From: Bog-532 sp963828445
GTDB taxonomy: Bacteria > Actinomycetota > Actinomycetes > Streptosporangiales > Streptosporangiaceae
Direction of reading: 5' to 3'
NCBI GenBank assembly: GCA_963828445.1
Contig: CAWHFP010000009.1
Location: 372,001-436,000, forward strand
Length of the DNA stretch: 64,000 nt
Positions 1 to 8,080 of this stretch are shown piece by piece. The notes below the pieces were generated by a model. That model did no database searches. It saw nothing but the letters and a program-made list of their open reading frames with translations, and was not told the origin of the DNA. The position numbers and the translations under genes are program-made. The stretch's first letter is position 1. Every line of letters starts with the position of its first letter.

Positions 1-245
1 CGCTCGATGAGGTACAGGAACAGCACGCTGACCAACGAGAACGCCAGCACGCTGCGGGCGTAGGTGCCCCAGCGCTGGTCGGCCTCGGGGTCGATGCCCA
101 TCAACCGGTAGACGGCCCGCTCGGGCCTCAGGTGCTTCTTGCTGGTGAAGATGTAGGCGATGTAGTTGCCCAGCGGCTTGTAACACACCGCCAGCGCGGC
201 GACCAGCAGCACGATCTGCAGGATGCCCGCCAGGGAGCTGCTCAT
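1..245 (-). CDS. kdpA: Potassium-transporting ATPase subunit A, N-terminal part (cut by window edge)
   Basis: KdpA is the potassium-binding, channel-like membrane subunit of the high-affinity KdpFABC pump. Only the first ~81 residues are in the window. They start with a hydrophobic segment (residues 6-22), then the family-typical CYKPLGNYIAYIFTSKKH and an ERAVYRLMGIDPEADQ loop, then a second hydrophobic segment ending FLYLIER. The ATG overlaps the stop of the upstream kdpF (TGATG), indicating translational coupling. The rest of the operon (kdpB, kdpC) should lie to the left of the window. The assignment is by family resemblance of the N-terminus and gene order. Confidence 0.93.
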   Translation of the reverse strand, partial: MSSSLAGILQIVLLVAALAVCYKPLGNYIAYIFTSKKHLRPERAVYRLMGIDPEADQRWGTYARSVLAFSLVSVLFLYLIE

Positions 246-334
246 CAGAATTTCTCCGGCCGGACGAGGGCGTAAATGAGGTACACGGTGAGGATGACGG
301 CCGCGATGAGGCCGACCCAGTTCTCAGCGCTCAA
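245..334 (-). CDS. kdpF: KdpF, small stabilising subunit of the Kdp potassium pump
   Basis: This is a 29-residue single-pass membrane peptide (SAENWVGLIAAVIL...RPEKF). The pattern of an AEN-type start, one hydrophobic helix and a basic/aromatic end matches KdpF, which stabilises the KdpABC complex in the membrane. The likely start is TTG at 334, because no ATG or GTG fits. The gene overlaps kdpA by one base at its end and the upstream 29-aa ORF by 11 bases at its start, so all three are probably translationally coupled. It is too short for most gene finders. Confidence 0.85.
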   Translation of the reverse strand: MSAENWVGLIAAVILTVYLIYALVRPEKF

Positions 335-413
335 GCCGCTCGACCCCCTTGACCAGCAAGAACAGCAGGGCGAAGACGACAATCGTGACGGCCACGTACA
401 GCACGTCGGACAC
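324..413 (-). CDS. 29-residue membrane peptide at the head of the kdp operon
   Basis: The reading frame GTG(413)-TGA(324) encodes MSDVLYVAVTIVVFALLFLL followed by a charged tail VKGVERLER. It has one predicted transmembrane helix (about residues 4-21) and a basic C-terminus. A clear AGGAG ribosome binding site lies 5 bases before the GTG, and the end overlaps kdpF by 11 bases. Small ORFs of this kind occur ahead of kdpF in other high-GC actinobacteria, but I know of no function. Its position suggests a pump accessory or leader peptide; that is inference. Confidence 0.7.
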   Translation of the reverse strand: MSDVLYVAVTIVVFALLFLLVKGVERLER

Positions 414-601
414 GGCCACTCCTAAGTTCGGATGAGACTCAGAGCCCTGTTTCAGCTCCGGCCATGGCTATAGAACCGCCGTTCCGGGCCCGAAAAGCCG
501 GTCCAAACGCGACCTATGCGGCCCCCCGCCGCTTCCTAACGGAACCCATGCGGAACCCCCGGCCCCGCCCCCGTTCGCGCCCTCGTAGCCCCACCCCCTC
601 G

Positions 602-637
602 ACAGATGATCTGTACGTAGATAGTCTGTCCACAGAC
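602..637. promoter_or_regulatory. Four-half-site operator upstream of the SRPBCC/MarR pair
   Basis: Two palindromes sit 9 bases apart: ACAGAT-g-ATCTGT at 602-614 and GTCTGT-cc-ACAGAC at 624-637. All four half-sites share the core (A/G)TCTGT or its complement. They lie 60-95 bases before the SRPBCC start. MarR proteins commonly autoregulate by binding such palindromes, so the regulator encoded at 1110 is the obvious candidate ligand. The binding assignment is inference. Confidence 0.55.
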
Positions 638-696
638 CTTCAGTTGAATATGGAAGGTCATCGTCTGAGGGCCGGCTGAACGTGAGGGTGGTAGCG

Positions 697-1113
697 ATGT
701 GGGTTCATGAGCACACGGCGGAGACGGCGGTCAGCCCGGAGGCGGTCTGGTCCGTGCTCCGCGACCTGGACCAGTGGCCGCGCTGGGACACCTCGATGGA
801 GCGGGTCGCCCTGCAGGGCCCGTTCGCGGTCGGGACCCGGGTGGCGATGACCCCGGTGGGCCAGGAGCCGATCGTGTCCACGATCGTGGCCATCACCGAG
901 CCCGAGTACTACGCCGACCGGACCGACCTGGGCCCGGTCACGCTGGAGTTCAGCCACACCCTGACCCGGCTGGCCAGCGGCGGCACCCGCATCACGCACC
1001 GGCTGGAGATCACCGGCGACGGCGCCGCCGAGCTGGGCCCGCAGCTGGGCCCGGAGATCACCGCCGACTTCCCCGAGGCCATGGACGGCCTGCTGGCCTG
1101 CGCGGCGGCATGA
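697..1113 (+). CDS. SRPBCC-family (polyketide cyclase/Bet v1-like) protein
   Basis: A 138-residue protein of the SRPBCC hydrophobic-ligand-binding fold. It has the typical AVWSVLRDLDQWPRWD segment early on (helix after strand 1), a central basic strand with 'VAMTPVGQE', and a C-terminal amphipathic helix rich in E/A/L (DFPEAMDGLLA). The start at ATG 697 is preferred over GTG 682 because a GAGGGTGG sequence lies 5-10 bases ahead of it. Its stop overlaps the start of the MarR gene (ATGA), so the two are coupled. Such pairs are common in actinobacteria, but the ligand is unknown. Confidence 0.8.
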   Translation: MWVHEHTAETAVSPEAVWSVLRDLDQWPRWDTSMERVALQGPFAVGTRVAMTPVGQEPIVSTIVAITEPEYYADRTDLGPVTLEFSHTLTRLASGGTRITHRLEITGDGAAELGPQLGPEITADFPEAMDGLLACAAA

Positions 1114-1603
1114 CCAACGGCGACCGCGGCAGCGACGGCCGGGCCATCGACGGCCCCGGCTACAGCCCGGGCTTCTGGCTCTGGCACGCCACCTTGCGCT
1201 GGCAGCGCCAGGTCACCGCCGTGCTGGCCCCGCTGGACCTGACCCACGTGCAGTTCGTGCTGCTGTCCTGCGCCTGGTGGCTGAACGACCGCGGCCAGGT
1301 GCCCAACCAGCTGGCCCTGGCCCGCCAGGCCGGCACCGACGTCAAGATGACCTCCGAGGTGGTCCGCAAGCTGGCCGCCAAGGGCCTGCTGGCCCGCGAG
1401 ACCGACCCCCACGACACCCGCGCCCGCCGTCTGCGGGTCACCCCGGCCGGCGAGCGCGTCGCCCGCCAGGCCATCACCGCCGTCGAACAAGCCGACCAGG
1501 CCTTCTTCGCCCCCGCCGCCGTCCCGGACGGGGACGGGCGGGCGGAGCGCTGGACAGCGCCGCCATCGCCGCCCTCCTGCGCCGCCTGGCCGAGGCCCCC
1601 TAG
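1110..1603 (+). CDS. MarR-family transcriptional regulator, reading frame shifted near the 3' end
   Basis: The first ~140 residues show the MarR winged-helix layout: a dimerisation helix (WLWHATLRWQRQVTAVLAPL), the helix-turn-helix (NQLALARQAGTDVKMTSEVVRKLAAKGLL) and the basic wing DPHDTRARRLRVT. The expected C-terminal dimerisation helix is not in this frame. It appears in the frame one base back as GGALDSAAIAALLRRLAEAP, ending at TAG 1601-1603. The switch lies in a G-rich run at about 1525-1548. Read literally, the ORF runs on to 1664 with an un-MarR-like proline-rich tail. A missing base in the G run is the simplest explanation. It overlaps the SRPBCC gene by 4 bases and probably autoregulates at 602-637. 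Confidence 0.8.
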
Positions 1604-1674
1604 CCATGGCCCACCCGCCTCGCCCGCCCTCAGCGGCTACGACGCCGAGCCAGCCAGGCGCTGAGGGCGGGCCG

Positions 1675-2226
1675 CTAGCCGGACGAGGTGCGGCGGAGCC
1701 AGGCGTCGGGGTGGCCGAGGGCGGGCGCGCCGTCCTTGCGCGGCCACAGGTGCAGGCCGCGGCTGGCCGCCTCCATCAGGTCCGAGGGCGGCACCGCGAT
1801 CACCGGGCAGCGCGCGTGGGCCAGGCAGTACCGGCCGACCGAACGCCGCCACCGCCGCAGCCCGCCCCGCCGTCCGGTGCCGACCACGAGGAGATCGTCG
1901 GGCCGGTCGGCGTGGTCGACCAGGACCGGCCCGGCCGGGCCGCGGATGACCAGCGGCTCGATCACCAGGCCGGCCGGCAGCCCGCCCAGGCCCTGGTTGA
2001 ACGCGACCTCCAGCCGCTCGACGGCGGCCTCGCGCCACAGGTGGCGCAGTGAGTACACGGGCTGGCGCCGCTCGGCCAGGTCGCCGCCGGGTGGCACCCA
2101 GGCGAGGATCGGGACCAGCCGGGCCTCCCGCTTGCGGGCTTCCTCGGTCGCGAACCGCAGCGCCTGCAGGCTGCCCAACGAACCGTGTACTCCAACCAAG
2201 ACCCGCCGTTCCGCGGACACGGCCAC
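1675..2226 (-). CDS. Universal stress protein (UspA family)
   Basis: A 183-residue single-domain USP. It begins with the strand RRVLVGVHGS and the family-typical S.QALRFATEEARKREARL helix. Near residues 115-135 it carries VVGTGRRGGLRRWRRSVGRYCLAHARCPVIAVP, a version of the ATP-binding G-2x-G-9x-G-S loop. A strong AGGAGG lies at 2230-2235. It is only 3 bases from the GTG at 2226 but 9 bases from the in-frame GTG at 2220, so 2220 may be the true start. Actinobacterial USPs often occur near kdp genes, but no direct link is visible here. Confidence 0.85.
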   Translation of the reverse strand: MAVSAERRVLVGVHGSLGSLQALRFATEEARKREARLVPILAWVPPGGDLAERRQPVYSLRHLWREAAVERLEVAFNQGLGGLPAGLVIEPLVIRGPAGPVLVDHADRPDDLLVVGTGRRGGLRRWRRSVGRYCLAHARCPVIAVPPSDLMEAASRGLHLWPRKDGAPALGHPDAWLRRTSSG

Positions 2227-2383
2227 TCGCCTCCTGCCTCGTACCGATCACCTTCCATTGAACCCGGCCATCGGCCCGCGGGGGCGTCCCTGAACGGTTC
2301 CCTAACGGGGATTTCGCGGAAGCTCACTCCGTCCATGCACCAGAGAGTCCAGCGCGTAACTCAGGTCACATGCGGCTACCAGA

Positions 2384-3088
2384 TCAGAATTCCTCGCCGC
2401 GCACCCCGACCTCGTCGATCCGGGCCAGCAGATCGGCCGGGTCGCTGTAGACCCGGTAGGCGCCGGCCCGCTCCAGCTCCTCCCGGCCGTAGCCGCCGGA
2501 CTGCAGGCCGATCCCCAGCGCCCCGGCCCGGCGCGCGGCCAGCAGGTCCCACACGCTGTCGCCGACCACCATCGCGTGCCGCGGCTCCACCCCCAGCAGC
2601 GCGGCCGCGGCCAGGAACAGGTCCGGATCCGGCTTGGCGTGCCGGACCAGGTCCCGGGTGACCATCGGGGTCGACTCCGGCAGCCCCAGCAGCTTCAGCG
2701 CGGGCCGGGCCGTGACCGCGTTGCCGCTGGTGGCGATGGCCCACTTGACGCCGCGCTCGGTCAGGTAGCCGAGCAGGTCCTGGGCCCCCGGCAACGGGAG
2801 CACCGAGTCCATCTGGGCCCGGTACTCGTCGGCGTGGGCCCGTTGCAGCCGGTCGATCTCCTCCTTGGTCATGGACAGGCCGGTCTCGCGCAGCAGCGCC
2901 GACACGAACAGGCCGCCGCTCATGCCGATCCGCCGGTGGATCCGCCACACCGACAGGTCGATCCCGAGGTCGGCCAGGGCCGCCCGCCAGGCGATGACGT
3001 GCTGGTACACGCTGTCGATGAGCGTGCCGTCCAGGTCGAACAGGAAGGACGGGGAAGGTGTTTCGGTGTAGGTCACCGGTGAGGTCAT
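2384..3088 (-). CDS. HAD-superfamily phosphatase, phosphoglycolate phosphatase-like
   Basis: A 234-residue haloacid-dehalogenase hydrolase. Motif I is FLFDLDGTLIDS (nucleophile and acid/base Asp), followed by an alpha-helical cap domain (about residues 20-85). Motif II is IATSGN, the motif III lysine lies in RHAKPDPDLF, and motif IV is VVGDSVWDLLAA. This places it in subfamily IA, acting on small phosphorylated metabolites; the substrate cannot be told. I chose ATG 3088; an in-frame GTG at 3115 would add nine residues. It is divergent from the SGNH hydrolase with about 50 bases between starts. Confidence 0.88.
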   Translation of the reverse strand: MTSPVTYTETPSPSFLFDLDGTLIDSVYQHVIAWRAALADLGIDLSVWRIHRRIGMSGGLFVSALLRETGLSMTKEEIDRLQRAHADEYRAQMDSVLPLPGAQDLLGYLTERGVKWAIATSGNAVTARPALKLLGLPESTPMVTRDLVRHAKPDPDLFLAAAALLGVEPRHAMVVGDSVWDLLAARRAGALGIGLQSGGYGREELERAGAYRVYSDPADLLARIDEVGVRGEEF

Positions 3089-3141
3089 GCGACCAGTCTG
3101 CCCATCCGGGAGCACCCCGACCAGGCTGGCATCATGAAGAT

Positions 3142-4116
3142 ATGGACGGACGGGCAGCGACCGAGAACATCGGGTCCTTCGTCGCCCTGGGCGACAGCTT
3201 CACCGAAGGACTGAACGACCGCACCCCCACCGGGATGTACCGGGGCTGGGCCGACCGGTTCGCGGACCTGCTGGCCGCGGACCAGCCGGGCCTGCGCTAC
3301 GCCAACCTGGCCATCCGCGGCAAGCTGCTGGGCGAGGTCGTGGCCGAGCAGGTGCCGCGGGCCGTCGAGCTCCGGCCCGACCTGGTCAGCATCGCGGCCG
3401 GCGGCAACGACATCCTGCGCCCCGGTTCCGACCCGGATGAGCTGGCCCAGACCTTCGACCGGGCCGTGACCGACCTGCGCTCGGCGGGCTGCCGGGTCCT
3501 GCTGTTCACCGGGTTCGACCCCAGCGCGTTCCCGGTCATCCGGATGCTCCGGGGCAAGGTGGCCGTGTACAACATGCACCTGCGCACGATCGCCGCCGCC
3601 CGGGACTGCGTCCTGGTTGACCTGTGGTCCATGAAGGTCCTGGTTGACCGGCGGATGTGGAGCGCGGACCGGCTGCACCTGAACTCCGAGGGTCACCGCC
3701 GGGTGTCGCTGTTCGTGGCCGAGACGGCCGGGGTCCCGGTGACCGCCGACTGGCGCGCGCCCCTGGCCGAACCGGGCCTCCCCGGTCAGGTGCCGCGCCC
3801 GGTGGCCGGGGCGGCCGCGGTGGCCGGGGCCAGCGCGGCGGCCGGCGGCGAGGCCGGCCGCCGGGCCGTGGCCCGGCTCGGGGCTCGGCTGGGGTCCCGG
3901 CTGACCCCGGCCCGCGACCGTGGCCACCGCGGCCTGGCCTGGATGAATGCCCGCCAGCAGGACACCCGCTGGGCGGTGGAGTACGCCGTGCCCTGGGTCC
4001 GGCGGCGGCTTCGGCACAAGTCTTCGGGGGACGGGGTCCCGCCCAAGTTCCCCGACCTGCTCCCCCTGGACGCCCTGACCGGCTTCACCTACGGCGAAAG
4101 CTGCGAGTCAACCTGA
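3142..4116 (+). CDS. SGNH/GDSL-family hydrolase
   Basis: A 324-residue esterase-like protein without a signal peptide, hence probably cytoplasmic. Block I is FVALGDSFTEGL with the catalytic Ser, block II Gly is in ANLAIRGKLL, block III is AAGGNDIL with the catalytic Asn, and block V is DRLHLNSEGH with the Asp/His pair. Residues ~205-265 form an Ala/Gly/Arg-rich stretch that looks like an inserted linker. The C-terminus then returns to the family-like WAVEYAVPWVRRRL and SGDGV segments. The start at ATG 3142 begins just before conserved sequence; a longer frame to 3058 overlaps the divergent gene. Confidence 0.85.
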   Translation: MDGRAATENIGSFVALGDSFTEGLNDRTPTGMYRGWADRFADLLAADQPGLRYANLAIRGKLLGEVVAEQVPRAVELRPDLVSIAAGGNDILRPGSDPDELAQTFDRAVTDLRSAGCRVLLFTGFDPSAFPVIRMLRGKVAVYNMHLRTIAAARDCVLVDLWSMKVLVDRRMWSADRLHLNSEGHRRVSLFVAETAGVPVTADWRAPLAEPGLPGQVPRPVAGAAAVAGASAAAGGEAGRRAVARLGARLGSRLTPARDRGHRGLAWMNARQQDTRWAVEYAVPWVRRRLRHKSSGDGVPPKFPDLLPLDALTGFTYGESCEST

Positions 4117-4149
4117 CCCGCCCACCCGAGCCCGCTTACCCGGCGCCCC

Positions 4150-4192
4150 GCTCACGGTGAGCCCGCTCATCCGGCGCCCGCTCACCGTGAGC
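4150..4192. repeat. Two mutually complementary 13-bp palindromes at 30-bp period
   Basis: GCTCACGGTGAGC (4150-4162) and GCTCACCGTGAGC (4180-4192) are near-perfect palindromes and exact reverse complements of each other. They are embedded in a 30-bp tandem unit that also repeats the CCGGCGCCC flank. They lie just past the stop of the SGNH gene, in the gap between convergent genes, so a transcription-ending role is plausible. Confidence 0.6.
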
Positions 4193-4223
4193 CCACCAAA
4201 CGGGCCGTCGCCGCGGAAGTCCG

Positions 4224-4285
4224 AACCGCATCAAATGCGCTTTTGATGCGGTTAGAACCGTTGCAAATGCGCGATCGATGCGGTT
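4224..4285. repeat. Tandem 30-bp hairpin repeat between convergent genes, likely bidirectional terminator
   Basis: The unit at 4224-4253 is a perfect 12-bp stem (AACCGCATCAAA paired with TTTGATGCGGTT) around a 6-base loop. A diverged second copy at 4256-4285 keeps the same ends and the TGCGC centre (about 25 of 30 positions identical). Both sit between the convergent SGNH hydrolase and aminotransferase genes. The rest of this gap (4286-4392) is a GC-rich run of repeated GGGGCCGC words with no gene. Confidence 0.6.
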
Positions 4286-4392
4286 CGGTGTCGCCGGGGC
4301 CGCGGGGCCGCGGGGCCGCGGCCGCGGCACCATTGCCCCGGCCCCCACGAGCCCCAGCAGTCTCATCAGCCCAAGGCCCCACCCCGCCAGGC

Positions 4393-5823
4393 TCAGCCGG
4401 TGAGGGCGGTGAGGACCTCCTCGATGCGGTCCAGCGCGCTGGCGATCCACGGCACCCCGGCCGGGGCCGCGCTGGCCAGCGCGGTCTCCCGCTGCCGGTC
4501 GGTCTGGCCGTAGAGCAGCCCGGTGGCCACCCGCAGCCGCAGGACCCCCGGGTCTTCACCGAACGCGCGGCCCGGCAGCACCCCCATACCCCAGCGCTGC
4601 AGCAGCCGGGCGGCCAGGTCGTCGCTGGTCCGGACGCCGTGCCGGGCCAGGAGCAGGTCCCGCACCGGGCCGAAGTCCGGGTACAGGTAGAACGCGCCCG
4701 CCGGCGGTGCCACCTCGGCCCCGGCGGCCGCGAACCGCCGGGCCACCGCCTGCGCCACCTCGCGGTGCAGCCGGCGGCTGAGCGCGATCCGCTCGGCCAG
4801 CTCGGGCGGGTCACTGAACGCGTAGGCCGCCGCCTGCTGGATCGGCGCGGCGGGCGCGGACCAGATCTCGCTGCCGATGCCGACCAGCCGGTCCCGCAGC
4901 CGCTGCCGCAGTGGCCGGGCCGCCTCGCCGCCGGGCAGCCGGGCCACCCCGATCCGCCAGCCGCCCAGGGCCAGGCTCTTGCTGAGCGCGGTGGTCACGA
5001 TCGTCCGGCCCGGGGCGATGGCGGCCGGGCTGGTGAACGAGGCGGGCTCGGCGTGGATCAGGTCCCGGTAGATCTCGTCGGCGATGATGATCAGGTCGTG
5101 CTCCTCGGCCACCCGGCACAGGTCGCGGATGGTGGCCGGGCCGGCCAGGGTGCCGGTGGGGTTGTCCGGCAGGGTGAGGATGACCGAGCGCAGCGGGCGG
5201 CCGGCCGCCCGGGCCGTTCGCACCACGTCCCGGAGCCGGTCGGGGTCGGGGACACCGCCTTGACCAGGCCGGATGTCCACGAAATGCGGCCGCGCGCCGA
5301 TCAGGCTGGCCTGGGCGGCGTAGCTGACCCAGCTGGGGCGGGGCACGGCCACGTCCCCGCCGATGGCCAGCATCAGCCCGAACAGGAGCGCCTTGCTGCC
5401 CGGCCCGCACACGATCGCGGCCGGGTCGGTGTCCAGCCCGCGGCGCTGCCAGTACCCGGCCGCGGCCTCCCGCAGCGCGGCCTGCCCGGCGACCGGGCCG
5501 TACCCGGTGCGGCCGGTGGCCTCGGCCAGGGCCAGCCGCAGCGACGGGTGCGCGGGCAGCCCGGCCTCGCCGAAGGCCATCGGCAGGACGGGCTCGCCCC
5601 GCTGTTCCCTGGCCGCCATCACCTCGTTGGCGGCCAGGGTGGGGGAGAGGGCGATCGGCACCGGCGGGGTGGCCGGCAGCGTGGCCACGGTGCCGAACGC
5701 CGAGGGTTGTCCCTCGTCGTCGTCCGCGCGGTCCCGGTGGCCGGTGGGCTCAAGGTGGTCGGTGGGCTCGGGGTGATCGGTGGGGACGGTGGGCAGGACG
5801 ACGCGCATGGCGGTCGTGGCCAT
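4393..5823 (-). CDS. PLP-dependent class I/II aminotransferase
   Basis: A 476-residue fold-type I PLP enzyme. After a ~60-residue Pro/His/Thr-rich leader not typical of the family come GYGPVAGQAALREAAAGYW, CGPGSKALLFGL (cofactor phosphate loop), LPDNPTGT (substrate/PLP Asn), IIIADEIYRDL (Asp to the PLP pyridine nitrogen), TALSKSLALGGWRIG (Schiff-base Lys) and LRLRVATGLL (carboxylate Arg). Amino-donor specificity is not evident. It diverges from a LysR gene 241 bases away, which probably controls it. The first ~55 residues have low conservation, so the true start may be internal. Confidence 0.85.
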   Translation of the reverse strand: MATTAMRVVLPTVPTDHPEPTDHLEPTGHRDRADDDEGQPSAFGTVATLPATPPVPIALSPTLAANEVMAAREQRGEPVLPMAFGEAGLPAHPSLRLALAEATGRTGYGPVAGQAALREAAAGYWQRRGLDTDPAAIVCGPGSKALLFGLMLAIGGDVAVPRPSWVSYAAQASLIGARPHFVDIRPGQGGVPDPDRLRDVVRTARAAGRPLRSVILTLPDNPTGTLAGPATIRDLCRVAEEHDLIIIADEIYRDLIHAEPASFTSPAAIAPGRTIVTTALSKSLALGGWRIGVARLPGGEAARPLRQRLRDRLVGIGSEIWSAPAAPIQQAAAYAFSDPPELAERIALSRRLHREVAQAVARRFAAAGAEVAPPAGAFYLYPDFGPVRDLLLARHGVRTSDDLAARLLQRWGMGVLPGRAFGEDPGVLRLRVATGLLYGQTDRQRETALASAAPAGVPWIASALDRIEEVLTALTG

Positions 5824-6064
5824 GGGGGACGTGCTCCTTGCTGCGGGATATGCCGGAGGCCTGCCGCGGGGAGCCGGCCTTCGTCGGGCGGACAGTGTCG
5901 GCGGGCCATGAGCGCGGCCCGGGCGACCGGGATACGGCGGCCCGGACGTTGGCGGCGCTGCCTGCGGGGGGCCATGGTGACCGCTACGTCACGGTTAACC
6001 AGCTTTGCCGCTGCCAACCATCAGGGCAAGCAGTCATTTCTGGGGCAGAGCTTAAGATTTACTT

Positions 6065-6982
6065 ATGCTCGACCTGCATCGCCTGCGCCTGCTGAAGGAG
6101 TTCGCGGCCCGGGGCAGCATCACGGCCACCGCGACCGCCCTCGGCTACACGGCCTCGGCGGTGTCACAGCAGCTGGCCGCGCTGGAACGCGAGGCCGGGG
6201 CGGCCCTGCTCGACCGGACCGCGCGCCGGGCCGAACTGACCGACACCGGACGCCGGCTGGCCGACTACGCCGAACGCATCCTGGCCCTGGTCGAGGAGGC
6301 CGAGGCCGAGGTGTCGGCCCGGGCCCACGACCCCTCCGGCCGGGTCGTGGTCAGCGCGTTCCCGTCGGCCGCGGTGGCCTTCGCCCCCGACCTGGCCAAC
6401 CGGCTGCGGGCCTACCCCGACCTCACCCTGCTGCTGCGGCAGGCCGCGGGCGAGGTGGGCCTGCGCCAGGTCCGCTCGGGCGAGGTCGATGTGGCCATCG
6501 TCGACGACTGGACCGCCCGCCTGGCCGTGCCCGGCGACGCCATGCTGTCCTACTACCACCTGGTCAGCGACCCGCTGGTGCTGGTGGTCCCGCTGTCCCA
6601 CCCGGCCGCGGCCAGCACCGGCCCGGCCGGCCTGTCCGACCTGCGGGACGAGGCCTGGATGGCCGCCCCCGAAGGCGAGCCGTCCCGCCGGGCCGTCGAC
6701 CGGCTGCTCACCGAGGCGGGCGCGGCGTCCCCGGTGCCGTGGGAGTTCGAAGGCCTGGGCACCATCCTCAGCCTGGTCGCCCGGGGTATCGGCGTGGCCA
6801 TCGTGCCCCGTCTGGTCCTGACCGCCGGCGAGAGCCGGGTCGCGGTCCGCCCCCTGGCCGGCCCGGGCGCCAAACGCGAGGTCTACGCGGTCGCCCGCAC
6901 CGCCAGCGTCCGCCGCCCGGCGGTCTCCGCGGTCCTGGCCGCCCTCCGCACCGCCGCCACCGCCCTCCCCGGGGACGGTTAG
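6065..6982 (+). CDS. LysR-family transcriptional regulator
   Basis: A 305-residue LTTR. The N-terminal winged HTH (RLRLLKEFAARGSITATATALGYTASAVSQQLAALEREAG) is followed by the linker helix and a periplasmic-binding-like effector domain (from about residue 90, VVSAFPSAAVAF). A hexamer TAAGAT at 6053-6058 lies 7 bases before the ATG with no Shine-Dalgarno between. This suggests a leaderless transcript, common in actinobacteria. It is divergent from the aminotransferase and only 9 bases ahead of the dapE-like gene, so it may share a transcript with the latter. Confidence 0.9.
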   Translation: MLDLHRLRLLKEFAARGSITATATALGYTASAVSQQLAALEREAGAALLDRTARRAELTDTGRRLADYAERILALVEEAEAEVSARAHDPSGRVVVSAFPSAAVAFAPDLANRLRAYPDLTLLLRQAAGEVGLRQVRSGEVDVAIVDDWTARLAVPGDAMLSYYHLVSDPLVLVVPLSHPAAASTGPAGLSDLRDEAWMAAPEGEPSRRAVDRLLTEAGAASPVPWEFEGLGTILSLVARGIGVAIVPRLVLTAGESRVAVRPLAGPGAKREVYAVARTASVRRPAVSAVLAALRTAATALPGDG

Positions 6983-6991
6983 GCTGCCCGG

Positions 6992-8053
6992 GTGGAACTG
7001 GACTTGTCGGTGGATGGGGCCGCGCTGACCGCGGCCATCGTGGATGTCCCGTCGGTGAGCGGGGACGAGGATCAGCTGACCACCGCGATCGAGGAGGCCC
7101 TCCGACCCCTCGCGCACCTCAGCGTGCAGCGGTTCGGGAACAGCCTGGTGGCCCGGACCGAGCGGGGGCACCGGGAGCGGGTGGTGCTGGCCGGGCACGT
7201 CGACACCGTGCCGCTGGCGGGCAACCTGCCGTCGCACGTCGAGGGTGACCGGCTGTACGGGTGCGGGACCAGCGACATGAAGGCCGGGGTCGCGGTCCAG
7301 CTGCGGCTGGCGGCGACCGTCCCCGAGCCCGCCCGCGACGTCACCTACGTGTTCTACGACTGCGAGGAGATCGAGGCCGAGCGCAACGGCCTGGGCCGGC
7401 TCAGCCGGAGCCATCCCGAACTGCTGGCGGGCGACTTCGCCGTGCTCATGGAGCCCAGCGGGGCCGAGATCGAGGGCGGCTGCCAGGGCACCATGCGGGC
7501 CGAAATCACCGTTACCGGCCAGCGGGCCCACAGCGCGCGGTCGTGGATGGGGCGCAACGCCATCCACGAGGCGGGCGACGTCCTCGACGTGCTGCGCCGG
7601 TACGAGCCGCGCGAACCCCAGGTGGACGGGCTCCGGTACCACGAGGGCCTGAACGCCGTGGCCATCAGCGGCGGGGTGGCCGGCAACGTCATCCCGGACC
7701 GGTGCGTGGTCACGGTCAACTACCGGTTCGCCCCCGACCGGGACGTCGCGGCGGCAAAAAGCCACCTGCGCGAGGTGTTCGGCCGGTGGGACGTGGCCAT
7801 CGTGGACGCGGCCCCGAGCGCGCGCCCGGGTCTGGACGCCGGGCCGGCCGCGTCGTTCGCGGCCGCGGTGGGCGGGGCGCCCCGGGCCAAGCTGGGCTGG
7901 ACCGACGTGGCCCGGTTCGCCGAGCTGGGCATCCCGGCCGTCAACTACGGGCCGGGGATCTCCGAGATCGCGCACACCAGGGACGAGTACGTGGAGATCG
8001 GCCGGATCGGCGAGTGCGAGGCCCGCCTGCGCCGGTGGCTGACCACCCCATGA
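6992..8053 (+). CDS. dapE: Succinyl-diaminopimelate desuccinylase-like M20 metallopeptidase
   Basis: A 353-residue di-zinc amidohydrolase. DapE removes succinate from N-succinyl-LL-2,6-diaminopimelate in the lysine and peptidoglycan pathway. Metal-site motifs are visible: LAGHVDTVPL, GCGTSDMKAG, YDCEEIEAERNG (bridging Glu pair), LMEPSGAEI and the late His in EIAHTRDEYVEI. The dimerisation-domain His is in QRAHSARSWMG. Length and motif spacing match actinobacterial DapE. The start is GTG 6992, 9 bases after the LysR stop. A perfect hairpin follows the gene. Confidence 0.85.
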   Translation: MELDLSVDGAALTAAIVDVPSVSGDEDQLTTAIEEALRPLAHLSVQRFGNSLVARTERGHRERVVLAGHVDTVPLAGNLPSHVEGDRLYGCGTSDMKAGVAVQLRLAATVPEPARDVTYVFYDCEEIEAERNGLGRLSRSHPELLAGDFAVLMEPSGAEIEGGCQGTMRAEITVTGQRAHSARSWMGRNAIHEAGDVLDVLRRYEPREPQVDGLRYHEGLNAVAISGGVAGNVIPDRCVVTVNYRFAPDRDVAAAKSHLREVFGRWDVAIVDAAPSARPGLDAGPAASFAAAVGGAPRAKLGWTDVARFAELGIPAVNYGPGISEIAHTRDEYVEIGRIGECEARLRRWLTTP

Positions 8054-8080
8054 CCACGCCCTGACCACCCCGGAACGCAC

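Noticed and set aside
464..679. 71-residue frame upstream of the SRPBCC gene
   Set aside because: Pro/Arg-rich composition, no ribosome binding site, and it covers the operator region.
4243..7248. 1001-residue open frame on the + strand
   Set aside because: It is antisense to the aminotransferase and then out of frame with LysR and dapE. Its product is a low-complexity G/R/P/A sequence typical of shadow frames in GC-rich DNA.
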